A DNA stretch of 64,000 bases from Pseudoalteromonas sp. '520P1 No. 423' (GTDB lineage: Bacteria; Pseudomonadota; Gammaproteobacteria; Enterobacterales; Alteromonadaceae). The stretch spans positions 62,001-126,000 of the forward strand of contig NZ_BBZB01000002.1 in NCBI RefSeq assembly GCF_001269985.1, written 5' to 3'. The notes under the pieces are model-generated. The model was given only the letters and a program-made list of their open reading frames with translations, was not told where the DNA came from and made no database searches. This document shows, piece by piece, positions 44,855-55,022 of this stretch. The translations under genes and the position numbers were made by a program. Within the stretch, counting starts at the first letter, position 1, and each line of letters opens with the position of its first letter.

Positions 44855-44887
44855 AGGGCGCATCAAGTTTATATACTTGTGCGCCCT
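44855..44887 (-). terminator. Hairpin between dnaK and dnaJ
   Basis: AGGGCGCA and TGCGCCCT enclose a further AGT/ACT pairing; moderately T-rich sequence follows on the minus strand. It lies 34 bp after the dnaK stop and probably attenuates read-through into dnaJ. Confidence 0.7.
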
Positions 44888-44920
44888 AAATAACTCTTTA
44901 ATTTAATTACGCTTTAAAAG

Positions 44921-46843
44921 TTATTTATTATCTTCTTTCACTTCTTCAAACTCAGCATCAACAACATCGTCGTCTTGCTTAGCTGAAGGTTCAGCTTGCT
45001 CTGCACCTGGTTGTTGTTCAGCTTGTTGCTTAGCTTGAGCAATTTCCATTAGCTTTTGAGATTTTTCCATTAATGCTTGAGTTTTAGCATCAATTTCAGC
45101 TTTATCTTCGCCTTTGCTTGCTGTTTCTAGTTCAGCTAGTGCAGCTTCAATTGCTTCTTTATCTTCTGCTGGTAATGCTTCGCCTGCTTCTTCGATTTGT
45201 TTCTTAGTACCGTGAACCATCGCATCAGCTTGGTTACGTGCAGCAGCTAGTTCTTCAAACTCTTTATCTGCTTCAGCATTTGCTTCAGCATCACGAACCA
45301 TAGCTTCTACTTCTTCATCTGAAAGACCTGAAGATGCTTGGATAGTGATTTTTTGCTCAGTACCAGTATCTTTATCTTTTGCAGATACATGTAAGATACC
45401 ATCAGCATCAACATCAAAAGTTACTTCGATTTGTGGTGTACCACGTTGTGCTGCACGGATACCTTCAAGGTTAAACTGACCTAAAGATTTATTGTCAGAA
45501 GAACGCTTACGCTCACCTTGTAATACGTGGATCGTTACAGCTGATTGGTTATCTTCCGCAGTTGAGAAAGTCTGTGACTTTTTCGTAGGGATAGTTGTAT
45601 TTTTCTCGATTAATGTAGTCATCATTTGACCCATAGTTTCGATACCTAGAGAAAGCGGGCTTACATCTAGTAATAATACATCTTTAACGTCACCAGCTAG
45701 AACACCAGCTTGGATTGCAGCACCCATAGCTACAGCTTCATCAGGGTTAACGTCTTTACGTGATTCTTTACCAAAGAAGTCAGCAACTTCTTTTTGAACC
45801 ATAGGCATACGTGTTTGACCACCAACTAAGATAACATCATGGATGTCACCAACAGATAAATCTGCATCTGCAAGTGCTTGCTTAAGCGGAGCTAAAGACT
45901 GTGCTACTAAATCTTCAACTAAAGATTCTAATTTAGCACGTGTGATCTTAACATTCATGTGCTTAGGACCAGTTGCATCAGCAGTTACGTATGGTAAATT
46001 AACATCTGTTTGTTGTGCAGAAGATAATTCAATCTTCGCTTTTTCAGCTGCTTCTTTAACACGTTGCATTGCAAGCGGGTCATTTCTTAAGTCGATTGAC
46101 TGCTCTTTTTTGAACTCTTCTACTAAGTAGTTGATTACGCGGTTATCGAAATCTTCACCACCTAAGTGCGTATCACCGTTTGTAGCTAGTACTTCAAAAG
46201 TGTGCTCGCCTTCAACTTCATCGATTTCGATGATTGAAATATCGAAAGTACCACCACCAAGGTCGTAAACAGCTACTACGTTGTCGCCTTTCTTCTTGTC
46301 CATACCGTATGCTAATGCAGCAGCAGTTGGTTCATTGATAATACGTTTAACTTCAAGACCCGCTATACGACCAGCATCTTTAGTTGCTTGACGTTGTGAA
46401 TCGTTAAAGTATGCAGGAACAGTAATTACTGCACCAGTTACTTCTTCACCTAAGTAATCTTCAGCAGTCTTTTTCATTTTCTTCAAGATTTCTGCAGAGA
46501 TTTGTGGTGCTGCTAATTTTTCATCTTTAGCTTGTACCCATGCATCGCCGTTATCAGCTTCAACAATTTTGAAAGGCATGATGTCGATGTCACGTTGTAC
46601 TTCTTTGTCTTTAAAACGACGACCGATTAAACGCTTGATAGCGAATAAGGTATTTGTCGGGTTTGTTACAGCTTGGCGCTTAGCAGGTTGACCTACTAGA
46701 ATCTCACCTTCATCAGCATATGCGATGATTGAAGGAGTTGTACGATCGCCTTCAGCATTTTCAATAACGCGTGGCACACCGCCGTCAAGTACTGCAACAC
46801 AAGAGTTAGTAGTACCTAAATCGATTCCGATAATCTTACCCAT
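44921..46843 (-). CDS. dnaK: Chaperone DnaK (Hsp70)
   Basis: ATP-driven chaperone of 640 aa. Nucleotide-binding signatures: [13 protein letters not shown] at the start, [28 protein letters not shown]. The linker [15 protein letters not shown] precedes the substrate-binding domain; the C-terminus ends [10 protein letters not shown], close to the EEVKD type. ATG 46843 ([10 protein letters not shown]) is preferred over a TTG five codons upstream because that TTG overlaps the GGAG ribosome site. A sigma32-type promoter lies upstream. grpE is not adjacent. Confidence 0.97.
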   Translation of the reverse strand: MGKIIGIDLGTTNSCVAVLDGGVPRVIENAEGDRTTPSIIAYADEGEILVGQPAKRQAVTNPTNTLFAIKRLIGRRFKDKEVQRDIDIMPFKIVEADNGDAWVQAKDEKLAAPQISAEILKKMKKTAEDYLGEEVTGAVITVPAYFNDSQRQATKDAGRIAGLEVKRIINEPTAAALAYGMDKKKGDNVVAVYDLGGGTFDISIIEIDEVEGEHTFEVLATNGDTHLGGEDFDNRVINYLVEEFKKEQSIDLRNDPLAMQRVKEAAEKAKIELSSAQQTDVNLPYVTADATGPKHMNVKITRAKLESLVEDLVAQSLAPLKQALADADLSVGDIHDVILVGGQTRMPMVQKEVADFFGKESRKDVNPDEAVAMGAAIQAGVLAGDVKDVLLLDVSPLSLGIETMGQMMTTLIEKNTTIPTKKSQTFSTAEDNQSAVTIHVLQGERKRSSDNKSLGQFNLEGIRAAQRGTPQIEVTFDVDADGILHVSAKDKDTGTEQKITIQASSGLSDEEVEAMVRDAEANAEADKEFEELAAARNQADAMVHGTKKQIEEAGEALPAEDKEAIEAALAELETASKGEDKAEIDAKTQALMEKSQKLMEIAQAKQQAEQQPGAEQAEPSAKQDDDVVDAEFEEVKEDNK

Positions 46844-46908
46844 GAAACTTTTCTCCAACTTCTAAAATTCTGTAATATTTTGTAATACACTTGCTCGATG
46901 ATTAGTTA

Positions 46909-46935
46909 ATATGGGTGGGTCAAAGCAATTTCAAC
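46909..46935 (-). promoter_or_regulatory. Sigma32-type heat-shock promoter of dnaK
   Basis: On the minus strand GTTGAAA, 12 bases, then ACCCATAT, close to CTTGAAA-N11-15-CCCCATNT with one mismatch in each box. It is 66 bp upstream of the dnaK ATG. Confidence 0.7.
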
Positions 46936-47009
46936 AGTAAAACTAAATTTTTTTTAAACTTTTTGAAATTTTTTTTGAAAATACCTTTTTATGCTTATTA
47001 ATAATGTAA

Positions 47010-47033
47010 AAAGCCTGCTATTTAGCTGGCTTT
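47010..47033 (-). terminator. Rho-independent terminator
   Basis: On the minus strand AAAGCCAGCTA-AA-TAGCAGGCTTT (one mismatch) is followed by T-rich sequence. It serves the TonB-like gene at 47234. Confidence 0.7.
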
Positions 47034-47233
47034 CATTATTTTTAATTAGTAAATCTATAACCACTAACAACCATGAATATCATCTTGGTCACAATAAAAG
47101 TAAGGTAATGAATATCGAGTTTTATCAGATGTTAACTCACTATTTATAGTAACTAAATAGTGATATACCAACTAGTTAAAAACAAGCAATAGCCCCTGCT
47201 TGCAAATATCCTAATTACCTTACGCTTTAGAAT

Positions 47234-48280
47234 TTATAATAACTGAGTTTGATTTTTTTCTGTAATAATGATTTTACTACCTTCAGCACCTTTTAATAAA
47301 AATGAACAATTGTGGAAGTCATTTGGTATGACAATAGAGTTTAAGTTATCCATTTCAATGTTGTATACGACATTGGTGCATCGAAATTGTGCAGAGTCTA
47401 ATTTCCCTTGCTCGACTTTGACACTTAATACCTTACGGCCAACAGAGTATTGCCATGCTATGTCTTTTTTTAAATTTGCCTCAATTTTTATTGCAACTGA
47501 GCTGTTCAACTTTTTTGATAAAGGTAATATCATTGCTTTGATAGTATCAGGTTTAATTTCTGCGTTTTTAATATTCTTCATTTTATAAACGGTATTAACA
47601 GCATCTGCATATTGTTGAGTAAACTCGTAATAAGATAATAGATTTTGACTATTTTTGATTGCCATTTTAGTTGGTAACATTTCTCTTAAATGATTAGCTA
47701 TTTGTACCATTTCTCCATAATTAGACCAATCTTTTTGAGATGCGTAGTAGTTACTATAAAGCCATGCTGTCAAGGCTTGCTCAGTTAAATTTTTACTATG
47801 ATCTTCATTGAGTTGATCAAGTTCACTTTTTGCTTTAGTAAATTCTTTTGTTTGTAAATATTTATCAACACGATTAAACCCATATCTATACCCAGTAGAA
47901 ATGCCTTCATTATTGCTACCATAAAAACTAATTGTATGTTTAAGCAAATATGTTTTAGCAGACTCTACAGGCTTACCTTTATATAATGCGGCTTCATAGC
48001 GAAGGCTTTCTACTCTTTTATATGCATGATGTAAATTAGCACCTTTAGTGGAATAGGCTAATATTTCAATATCTTTAGTTTTCCCATCCACATCTACTAT
48101 ATAACTCATATATACCCAACCTTCGAGCCTTGTTGCATGAGGTACTTCCTTTACATTATGAGATTTAGGTATTAACTTTGCTGGCGTAAAACTATTTTCT
48201 GATTCAAAGGGAGTTGCTAATAGATGTGTTGTTTTTAGCAATAAAAAAAGAAAACAAATTACTTTAGTGAAACTGTTCAT
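47234..48280 (-). CDS. TonB C-terminal-like periplasmic protein
   Basis: A 348-aa protein with a signal peptide (VICFLFLLLKTTHLLA). Residues about 30-115 resemble a TonB C-terminal domain (EGWVYMSYIVDVDGKTKDIEIL, YKRVESLRYEAALYKGKPV). A helical TPR-like region (about 125-245) and a beta-rich tail follow. With no membrane anchor beyond the signal and no Pro-rich spacer, it is not a classical TonB. It may be one of the stand-alone energy-transducer-like proteins of Alteromonadales. Role unknown. Confidence 0.65.
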   Translation of the reverse strand: MNSFTKVICFLFLLLKTTHLLATPFESENSFTPAKLIPKSHNVKEVPHATRLEGWVYMSYIVDVDGKTKDIEILAYSTKGANLHHAYKRVESLRYEAALYKGKPVESAKTYLLKHTISFYGSNNEGISTGYRYGFNRVDKYLQTKEFTKAKSELDQLNEDHSKNLTEQALTAWLYSNYYASQKDWSNYGEMVQIANHLREMLPTKMAIKNSQNLLSYYEFTQQYADAVNTVYKMKNIKNAEIKPDTIKAMILPLSKKLNSSVAIKIEANLKKDIAWQYSVGRKVLSVKVEQGKLDSAQFRCTNVVYNIEMDNLNSIVIPNDFHNCSFLLKGAEGSKIIITEKNQTQLL

Positions 48281-48512
48281 TGATTACCCTTATTGATCAT
48301 AATAAATGTAATTTTATATAGGTTTGATACTATCATTAATTATCAAAATAGATAAATCTTAGATAAGAAATCTATGTAATTTATAAACTTATATTATTAT
48401 TTTCAATACAATTACAAGATGCTATAACCTTAGATTATATTTTATTGGTATCTGTGAAGTAGTAATTTTGACTTGTTTGGTACAATAAAAGACTATTATT
48501 AGTTTTTTCTGC

Positions 48513-48962
48513 TTAGCTAAAGACTTGTTTTATAAAAGATAGAATTTGATTACATTCTTTAATTGATTTTGGGAGCAGCATTACATTATCGTCTCCGGCT
48601 ATTGTCGCTAGGATCTGAGTTTTAACAGGTAAGCTTTCAATTATTCTTGCAATGACGTCAGCTGAACCAGGAATAGTTTCCACCATTACAATATATTGAT
48701 TAGTATGGCTATCGATCACAAGTTCTTTTACCTGCGTATCAAGTGTTGGCATCATGAGTTCATGTTTTATTGTATAAACTGATTCACCGTTGCTATTTTT
48801 AATGCTTATCGCACCAATTTGTTTTAAAATGCGAGAGATCTGAGGCTGACTGGTATTTTCAAAACCGCGCTCAGCCAAATAATAAGACAATTCGTAATGA
48901 CTACGAATATGTTGCTTTTTGAGCAGCTCTTTAATATTTTGGATAAGCGGGTTTTGTTTCAT
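48513..48962 (-). CDS. argR: ArgR-family arginine repressor
   Basis: A 149-aa winged-helix regulator. The N-terminal DNA-binding part has SHYELSYYLAERGFENTSQPQISRILKQIGA; the C-terminal hexamerisation/arginine-binding domain has ETIPGSADVIARIIESL and ILATIAGDDNVMLLP with the GDD arginine motif. It starts 12 bp after the arginase-family gene, so they form an operon. It may be a catabolic paralogue rather than the main biosynthetic ArgR, whose usual neighbour mdh is not seen here. Confidence 0.85.
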   Translation of the reverse strand: MKQNPLIQNIKELLKKQHIRSHYELSYYLAERGFENTSQPQISRILKQIGAISIKNSNGESVYTIKHELMMPTLDTQVKELVIDSHTNQYIVMVETIPGSADVIARIIESLPVKTQILATIAGDDNVMLLPKSIKECNQILSFIKQVFS

Positions 48963-48974
48963 TATTAAACTCTA

Positions 48975-50102
48975 TTATTTATTCATTGCATCAATTAAAA
49001 ACGCTGAAATTTTTGCGCCTTCTTTTAATGTCGTTTCTGAACTTGATTGACCAACTAAAGAGCTATCTGTGAAAGGTGCTATTTCCATCATATCAGCACC
49101 TGTAATTGGGAACTGTTTACTTAATGCTTTTAAGATTAATAAAGATTCATCTGGTGTCATACCATCTGGTTCTGGTGTACCAGTTGCTGATGCCCATTTA
49201 GCATCTAATGCATCGATATCAAAGCTCACATAAAGTTCATCTACATTGTCACGCTTTAATTGTTCAATAATACCATCAACAATTTTTTGAGCGCCTTGCT
49301 CTTGAATTTCATGTGCCCAATGCTGTTTTACGCCAAATGTATCTTCCCAATGAGATTTTGGTTTACCACTAGAGCGTATGCCAATTTGAATTAAGTGACT
49401 TGGATCAGGCAAATATTCAAGAATATGTGTACACCAAGAACCAAAACATAGATCTATACCTAAACGTTCTACCAACAAATCAGTATGAGCATCAAAATGT
49501 ATAATTGCAGTACGGATACCACGATCACGTTTTGCTTTTAAAAATGATTTTGTTAATGGGTAGCTAATTGAGTGATCACCACCGATACCAAAAATACCTT
49601 TCTCAGGGAGATTGGCATAGAAGCTATCACATACATCTTCTGTAATAGATAACGGGCTTACAGCATAATCTGATTTATTGTTAGCATCATCTTTTTTATA
49701 TAGCGCTTTTTGACAATTTTCTATGGTGCCATTGTTCAAGTATTTATCGTGTAATAAATGAGGAATAATTCGAATATCACCCATATCAAATGCTTGGGTT
49801 TGTGCTTGTTGTTCAACCATAGTTGCGCGAAGTAATAAAGGACCCCAGTTCGCGCCACGTAAAATACCGCCACCACAGTCTGAACTGATCCCTAGGATCA
49901 CCGCTTTATGCTCTGAACTTGGCATCTCAGATAAAGATGATTGCCATAAAGCAGTTACTTTCTCTTGTGATGTTTCATTATAAAGTTTTTGATGTAACGC
50001 TTCTTTACGTTCTTTTGCAGTATTAACCGTGAATACGCCATTACCTGGTGGACATAGACAGTTCTCTAGCTGTGTTTTAAATTCATTCCAGTTATTACTC
50101 AT
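48975..50102 (-). CDS. Arginase/agmatinase-family ureohydrolase
   Basis: A 375-aa binuclear manganese hydrolase cleaving a guanidino compound. The metal motifs are present in order: GIGGDHSISYP, HFDAHTDLLVE, and SFDIDALDAKWASATGTPEPDG. It is longer than arginase (about 300 aa) because of an 80-aa N-terminal extension and an insert. The exact substrate (arginine, agmatine, or another) cannot be read from sequence, but the ArgR-family partner gene points to arginine. Confidence 0.85.
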   Translation of the reverse strand: MSNNWNEFKTQLENCLCPPGNGVFTVNTAKERKEALHQKLYNETSQEKVTALWQSSLSEMPSSEHKAVILGISSDCGGGILRGANWGPLLLRATMVEQQAQTQAFDMGDIRIIPHLLHDKYLNNGTIENCQKALYKKDDANNKSDYAVSPLSITEDVCDSFYANLPEKGIFGIGGDHSISYPLTKSFLKAKRDRGIRTAIIHFDAHTDLLVERLGIDLCFGSWCTHILEYLPDPSHLIQIGIRSSGKPKSHWEDTFGVKQHWAHEIQEQGAQKIVDGIIEQLKRDNVDELYVSFDIDALDAKWASATGTPEPDGMTPDESLLILKALSKQFPITGADMMEIAPFTDSSLVGQSSSETTLKEGAKISAFLIDAMNK

Positions 50103-50581
50103 TTAATACCCTTACTGTATAAAATCGATTATTTATTCAATTTATTAAATTTTATGAATTACAAAATAAAACCTGACGTTCTGATAGAACAATTTATTCA
50201 GTTTTATTTTTCATGGTATTTCATCTAGATAAACCTCAATGTAAGCTTGTATATTTAATCAATAAAATTATAGGCTTACGGAATTTACTTTTAAGTATTG
50301 TTTTGAAGGTTTAAATCTAGACCTTATTAATAATTGAAATAAAAACGGCTTATTTAAACTAATATATTGTATCTATACCCCTGTCAACTTAGGGTTTTTC
50401 TCATTAATTTTTGAGAGTGTTATATATGCAGATTAGCTGCATAAAACTGTGAACCTATAATATATACATAATGACTATAGATAATAATTGTAACTTACTT
50501 GTAACTTTATATGAGGTTTGGTAATTTGCTTAAATATTTCAAATGTTTTATTTAAAACTGGCAACAATTAAGAAGGAATTT
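50103..50581. other. Divergent intergenic region arginase / S41 peptidase
   Basis: About 480 bp with no supported gene. It contains several ARG-box-like half sites (ATTCA at about 50130 and 50200, TGAAT at about 50153), which could allow ArgR autoregulation. None forms a full consensus dyad. The rest is AT-rich. Confidence 0.4.
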
Positions 50582-52213
50582 ATGGTATTTCATAAATCGG
50601 ATAAAACTAAAATTTTCTTAGCTTTAAGCGCATTAACATTAACGGCTTGTGGTGGTTCATCAAATAGTGGCACAAATTTAGTTACTGATCCTGGCACAGG
50701 TACTGGTGATACTCCTTCTTGGGTTGCGGGTACTTTTGAAGCAGACTCTAAATTTAAAGATTATTGTGAAACCCCAAGAACCGGTAGTGATCCTTATAAT
50801 AACAATGCACCTTACCCTGACAAAGCTGGCAGTGCACTACATGAAAAAATGTGGTTAAGATCTTATAGTGATAACACTTACCTATGGTACAGCGAAATTG
50901 AAGATAATGATCCAAATAACTTTAATGTAGCAGATTATTTTAAACAACTTAAAACCACTCAAACAACAGATTCAGGTGCAAAAAAAGATAACTTTCATGG
51001 CTCCCAAAACACAGCTGACTATAAAAAACAAACGCAATCTGGTGTTACATCGGGTTATGGCATAAGTTGGCAATTTAATGCTCGGATCCCACCTAGGAAT
51101 TTAACTGTAAGATACACTGAACCAGACTCTCCAGCAGCGTTAGCTGATTTAAAGCGTGGTACACAGATTTTGGAAGTTGATGGTGTGGATTTTGTAAATG
51201 GTGACAATGTGGATGTTATCAACGCAGGTTTGTTTCCAGCTGAAGTAGGTGAATCTCATGATTTTAAATTACTCGAACCTGATGGCACAATCATCACTAA
51301 GAGATTTGTTTCAGCAGATGTTGTTTCATCCCCAGTACAAAATACAAAAATAATTGAGACTGAAATCGGCAAAGTCGGCTATTTACAATTTAATTCTCAT
51401 ATTGGTTTAGCACAAGAAGGTTTAATTGCAGCAGTTAAGCAATTTTCAGATGAAAATGTTTCAGAGCTTGTTGTTGATTTACGTTATAACGGTGGCGGAT
51501 TATTGGCAATGGCTTCTCAACTTGCTTATATGGTTGCCGGAGATAATGCTACTAGTAACCGAACATTTGAAAATACGATCTTTAATGATAAGTATCCTAG
51601 TACTAACCCTGTAACCGGAAGTTCGCTTTCGCCAACGCCTTTTTATAATAAAAAAATTGATTACGTATCGTATCAATTTACATCTGAGGATTTACCAAGC
51701 GTAGCTTTACAACGTATATTTGTTTTAACTACAGGCTCTACTTGTTCTGCCAGTGAAGCCTTTATGAATGGCTTACGTGGTATAGATATTGATGTTATTC
51801 AAATAGGCAATAAAACATGTGGAAAACCTTATGGTTTCTATCCGCAAGATAACTGTGGCGATACTTATTTCACTATTCAATTTAAAGGTGTAAATGAAAA
51901 AGGTTTTGGCGAATATTCTGATGGTTTTGTGCCAAAAGAGTTTCCTCAATTTTCATCAGAAGTTAAAGGTTGTAATGTTGCTGATGATTATTCTAAGGCA
52001 CTAGGCGATCCAACAGAGGGCATGTTCAGTGCCGCACTTGAATATATGAAAACTGAATCTTGTCCGGTCGTTGCTTTATCTAGAGCATCGAAGGCCAACG
52101 ACGTATTGCAAAGTGCTTCTTTGAATGATGGTTTAGCGATAAAAGTCCCTAACCAAATTTTAAAATCTATTATTTTGGAAAATAAAATCCTTCACCGTAG
52201 AGAAATTAAATAA
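50582..52213 (+). CDS. S41-family (C-terminal processing) peptidase lipoprotein
   Basis: A 543-aa serine protease lipoprotein; lipobox ALTLTACGG. A PDZ-like domain (about 155-240, PDSPAALADLKRGTQILEVDG) precedes the S41 catalytic domain (GKVGYLQFNSH, LVVDLRYNGGGLL). The catalytic Ser is in GSTCSASEAF and Lys in GNKTCGKPYGF. AAGGA precedes ATG 50582; an earlier start at 50543 would spoil the lipoprotein signal. Several Cys suggest disulfides in the periplasm or outside. Followed by a terminator. Confidence 0.88.
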   Translation: MVFHKSDKTKIFLALSALTLTACGGSSNSGTNLVTDPGTGTGDTPSWVAGTFEADSKFKDYCETPRTGSDPYNNNAPYPDKAGSALHEKMWLRSYSDNTYLWYSEIEDNDPNNFNVADYFKQLKTTQTTDSGAKKDNFHGSQNTADYKKQTQSGVTSGYGISWQFNARIPPRNLTVRYTEPDSPAALADLKRGTQILEVDGVDFVNGDNVDVINAGLFPAEVGESHDFKLLEPDGTIITKRFVSADVVSSPVQNTKIIETEIGKVGYLQFNSHIGLAQEGLIAAVKQFSDENVSELVVDLRYNGGGLLAMASQLAYMVAGDNATSNRTFENTIFNDKYPSTNPVTGSSLSPTPFYNKKIDYVSYQFTSEDLPSVALQRIFVLTTGSTCSASEAFMNGLRGIDIDVIQIGNKTCGKPYGFYPQDNCGDTYFTIQFKGVNEKGFGEYSDGFVPKEFPQFSSEVKGCNVADDYSKALGDPTEGMFSAALEYMKTESCPVVALSRASKANDVLQSASLNDGLAIKVPNQILKSIILENKILHRREIK

Positions 52214-52230
52214 TACATTTATAAAATGAT

Positions 52231-52268
52231 AAAGTTGAAGGGTTTAAATATTAGCCCTTCAACTTTTT
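52231..52268 (+). terminator. Rho-independent terminator
   Basis: AAAGTTGAAGGG and CCCTTCAACTTT form a 12-bp stem with trailing T residues, after the S41 peptidase. Confidence 0.9.
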
Positions 52269-52434
52269 AAAATCAAAAATATTAACCGTATCCTCTTAAA
52301 AAGCTCGTCACTCATCACATCTAAACAGCTAAATTTAATTAATATGAAGAAAATCTAAAGCCCTACGGCTTTATATTGCTTTAATACTGACAGAATAGAA
52401 ATTTTTGCTATATTTTATTAATACTTATCAGGCT

Positions 52435-52884
52435 ATGGAGATACTCCAATTGGATACAAGCTTTTCTGACAAAGCCCAGCCTTGGATAGATAAGATTTCA
52501 AAACAAGAAATGCCTGCATTAGCATCTACAGTAAGAGAGCTTGAAAACGTAGCAAAGGACGATACAGCATCTTTAGCTAAATTAGGTCAAGCAGTGTTAC
52601 ATGATCATGCATTAACATCTAAATTACTCAGTAGCTTATTAAAAAATAAAAATTTAACCCCAATTGTTTACAATCGTTTAATTAATTTAATGACGCAGTC
52701 TTTTCATGCTGGAATGATAGCTAAAATGATGGTTTCTAAACACGACATTGAAATACAGGAACAAACTTTTATTGCAGTATTACTTAATAAATTATGTGAA
52801 AGTAAATTTTGGAGCATGGGGGGCGAAGTAACTGATAACTTAGATCACCAAACAATCAGAAATGAAAACACAGTTGGTATATAG
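52435..52884 (+). pseudogene. HDOD-domain protein with internal deletion
   Basis: The start (MEILQLDTSFSDKAQPWIDKIS, EMPALASTVRELENVA) and the later segment (LTPIVYNRLINLMTQSFHAGMIAKMM, FWSMGGEVTDNLD) belong to an HDOD signalling protein. The middle of the domain, expected between DHALTSKLL and SSLLKNKNL (about 40-50 residues), is missing. The C-terminus is cut soon after GGEVTDNLD. The reading frame is open, so the deletion may have been in frame, but the fold cannot be complete. Confidence 0.7.
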
Positions 52885-53714
52885 TAATAATTACGACCAT
52901 TTAACTGGTTTAAATAACCGCCAATACTTTATTCAATGTTTGAATAAAGTCATAGATGAAAAACATCAAAAGTCGATAACAATTACTGGAGTTGTATTTC
53001 ATATAGATTTAGATAAGTTTCAGGTAATTAATAATAATTTTGGATATGCGTTTGGAGATAAGTTTTTAAATTTTATATCACATTCTCTTTTAGATTTTTT
53101 ATTAGAACCTAATATCACCAGCACTGTTTATACCTGCAGCAGAAAAGTACGGTTTAATTATTAAGTTAGATAGATGGGTTATCGATAGGACTTTTTTAGC
53201 AATTTCAGAACTAGAACATAAACTCACTGATGACAAGCAATTTCAGTATAGTATTAATTTATCTGGCTTAACGCTAACAGATCCCTTTTATATGATTATA
53301 TAAAAGAAAAGATGTTACTTTATAAAATCAATGCTAAAAATATATCATTTGAAGTAACAGAAACTTCAGCTATCACTCATATAGAGTCAGCATTAGAGTT
53401 TATGAATAAGATAAATTTATTAGGTTGTCATTTCTAATTAGATGATTTTGGCAGTGGTTTTTCGTCTTTTAGCTATTTGTAAAAATTACCCATTAATATT
53501 ATTAAAATAGATGGCATATTTATACGTGACATACATACATATAAATGAAGTTAATTCCGTATTTGTTGAGAACATCCAAAGAACAGCAAAAATTATGGGT
53601 AAAAAAACAGTGGCGGAATTTGTAGAAGATGCACTTATTTTAAAAAAACTAAATGAAATTGGTGTTTATTATGTACAGGGTTATCATATACATAAGCCTC
53701 AAAAATGGTTCTAA
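52862..53714 (+). pseudogene. GGDEF-EAL protein, degraded
   Basis: A GGDEF start (YDHLTGLNNRQYFIQ, FHIDLDKFQVINNNFG) breaks off after about 95 residues with the GGDEF motif lost. Directly after it, in other frames, are EAL-domain pieces: YGLIIKLDRWVIDRT, YSINLSGLTLTD, ISFEVTETSAI, LDDFGSGFSS and TVAEFVEDALILKKL. Stops and frame changes occur near 53160, 53300, 53440, 53480 and 53550. A c-di-GMP phosphodiesterase/cyclase gene in advanced decay, fused by overlap to the HDOD remnant. Confidence 0.85.
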
Positions 53715-53782
53715 CACATATTTTTATTTAAATTTATCAAATGATATGCAGTTTTAATTACAATTTCATGTCAAAAATTAAT

Positions 53783-53801
53783 TTGATAATCGTTATCATT
53801 T
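53783..53801. promoter_or_regulatory. Fur box upstream of bfd
   Basis: TTGATAATCGTTATCATTT closely fits the GATAATGATAATCATTATC Fur consensus, 45 bp upstream of bfd. Confidence 0.7.
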
Positions 53802-53845
53802 ACATTAAAATTAGCGCATTGAAATGAGAATGAGTTTGTTTAAGT

Positions 53846-54040
53846 ATGTATGTTTGTATTTGTAATGGTGTTACAACAAAAAAAATTGAAACCGCTATAG
53901 ATAATGGTGCACATACGTTAAAACAACTCTCAACAGAACTACATATTGGTAAACAATGTGGCAAGTGTTGCAAATGTACAAAAAAGATTTTGAATAATAA
54001 ATTAATCCAAATATCAAACCTTGAGCCTGATGTTGCATAA
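53846..54040 (+). CDS. bfd: Bacterioferritin-associated ferredoxin
   Basis: A 64-aa [2Fe-2S] protein that reduces bacterioferritin to release iron. MYVCICNGVTTKKIETAI supplies the first Cys pair and QCGKC the second, giving the C-X-C ... C-X2-C ligand set. A Fur box just upstream fits induction in iron starvation. No bacterioferritin gene is in this window. Confidence 0.88.
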   Translation: MYVCICNGVTTKKIETAIDNGAHTLKQLSTELHIGKQCGKCCKCTKKILNNKLIQISNLEPDVA

Positions 54041-54200
54041 TTTCTTCAATTAACTTATAAATTTCAAAATTCCTTTATTGACAGGACACAAGTCCTCTTC
54101 TAAATAAAATAAACCTTTTATCCTAAGTTAAAATACTCTGCTATATATAAATAATAACATTTTTTAGTATTAGCATTTATGCCGTTTCTAAGGATTTTTC

Positions 54201-54965
54201 ATGAAAACAGTGTTTCATTTAGGTTTACACTCAGAACAAATCAATAATGCAAAACTAGCAATCGTACCTGGTGATCCCGCAAGAGCAGAACGTATAGCCT
54301 CACATTTAGAAAACATTACTTGTCTCGCTCAAACACGTGAATATCATGTTTATTTAGGATATTTAGATGAACATCCAATTGTTGTTTGTTCAACAGGTAT
54401 AGGCGGTCCTTCCACTTCGATTGCTGTGGAAGAGTTAGCTCAATTAGGTATACGCACATTTTTAAGAATTGGGACGACAGGTGCTATTCAACCTCATATT
54501 AATGAAGGTGATGTATTGATCTCCCATGGTGCAGTTCGCCTTGATGGTGCAAGTCAGCACTTTGCACCAATCACCTACCCTGCTGTTGCTGATTTTTTTG
54601 CAACAAAAGCTATGGTAGAAGCATGTGATGCATTAGAGATGCCATATCATTTAGGGATCACTGCATCATCAGATACTTTTTATCCTGGACAAGAACGCTA
54701 CGATACTTATTCTGGCTATGTTACAAATTCATTCCAAGGCAGTTTTGTTGAATGGCAAAAGCTTGGCGTAATGAATTATGAAATGGAGTCAGCTACATTA
54801 TTTACTATGTGTTCAGCACTGGGTTTAAAAGCAGCCTGTGTTGCTGGTGTACTTGTAAATCGAACTCGCCAAGAAATCCCTGATGTTGATCATAGCTTAA
54901 TTGAAGCAAAAAGTGTTTCAGTGGTACTTGAAGCTGCTAAGACATTATGTAAACAGCCGGCATAA
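54201..54965 (+). CDS. udp: Uridine phosphorylase
   Basis: Cleaves uridine with phosphate to uracil and ribose 1-phosphate. A 254-aa PNP/UDP-fold protein: VFHLGLHSEQINNAKLAIVPGDPARAERIA at the start carries the phosphate-binding GDPARA, then STGIGGPSTSIAVEEL, RIGTTGAIQ and NYEMESATLF. Length equals the E. coli enzyme. It faces cdd across a palindromic repeat, a common pyrimidine-salvage pairing. Confidence 0.94.
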   Translation: MKTVFHLGLHSEQINNAKLAIVPGDPARAERIASHLENITCLAQTREYHVYLGYLDEHPIVVCSTGIGGPSTSIAVEELAQLGIRTFLRIGTTGAIQPHINEGDVLISHGAVRLDGASQHFAPITYPAVADFFATKAMVEACDALEMPYHLGITASSDTFYPGQERYDTYSGYVTNSFQGSFVEWQKLGVMNYEMESATLFTMCSALGLKAACVAGVLVNRTRQEIPDVDHSLIEAKSVSVVLEAAKTLCKQPA

Positions 54966-54967
54966 GA

Positions 54968-55015
54968 ATACCAATTCTAATTTATATTAAATCACTTTTT
55001 TATTAGAATCGGTAT
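54968..55015. repeat. Dispersed palindromic repeat, copy E
   Basis: ATACCAATTCTAAT and ATTAGAATCGGTAT (one mismatch) bound a 48-bp palindrome between convergent udp and cdd, where it can also act as a bidirectional terminator. Its end TACCAATT equals the IS630 terminal repeat start. Confidence 0.6.
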
Positions 55016-55022
55016 AACGAAT

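Larger units (their letters stand above)
46844..47233. other. dnaK control region
   Basis: About 390 bp without a gene. It holds the dnaK heat-shock promoter and, further up, the terminator of the TonB-like gene. Confidence 0.6.

Noticed and set aside
53511-53714. A separate 67-aa gene after the GGDEF remnant.
   Set aside because: Its TVAEFVEDALILKKL motif shows that it is the end of the same decayed EAL domain.
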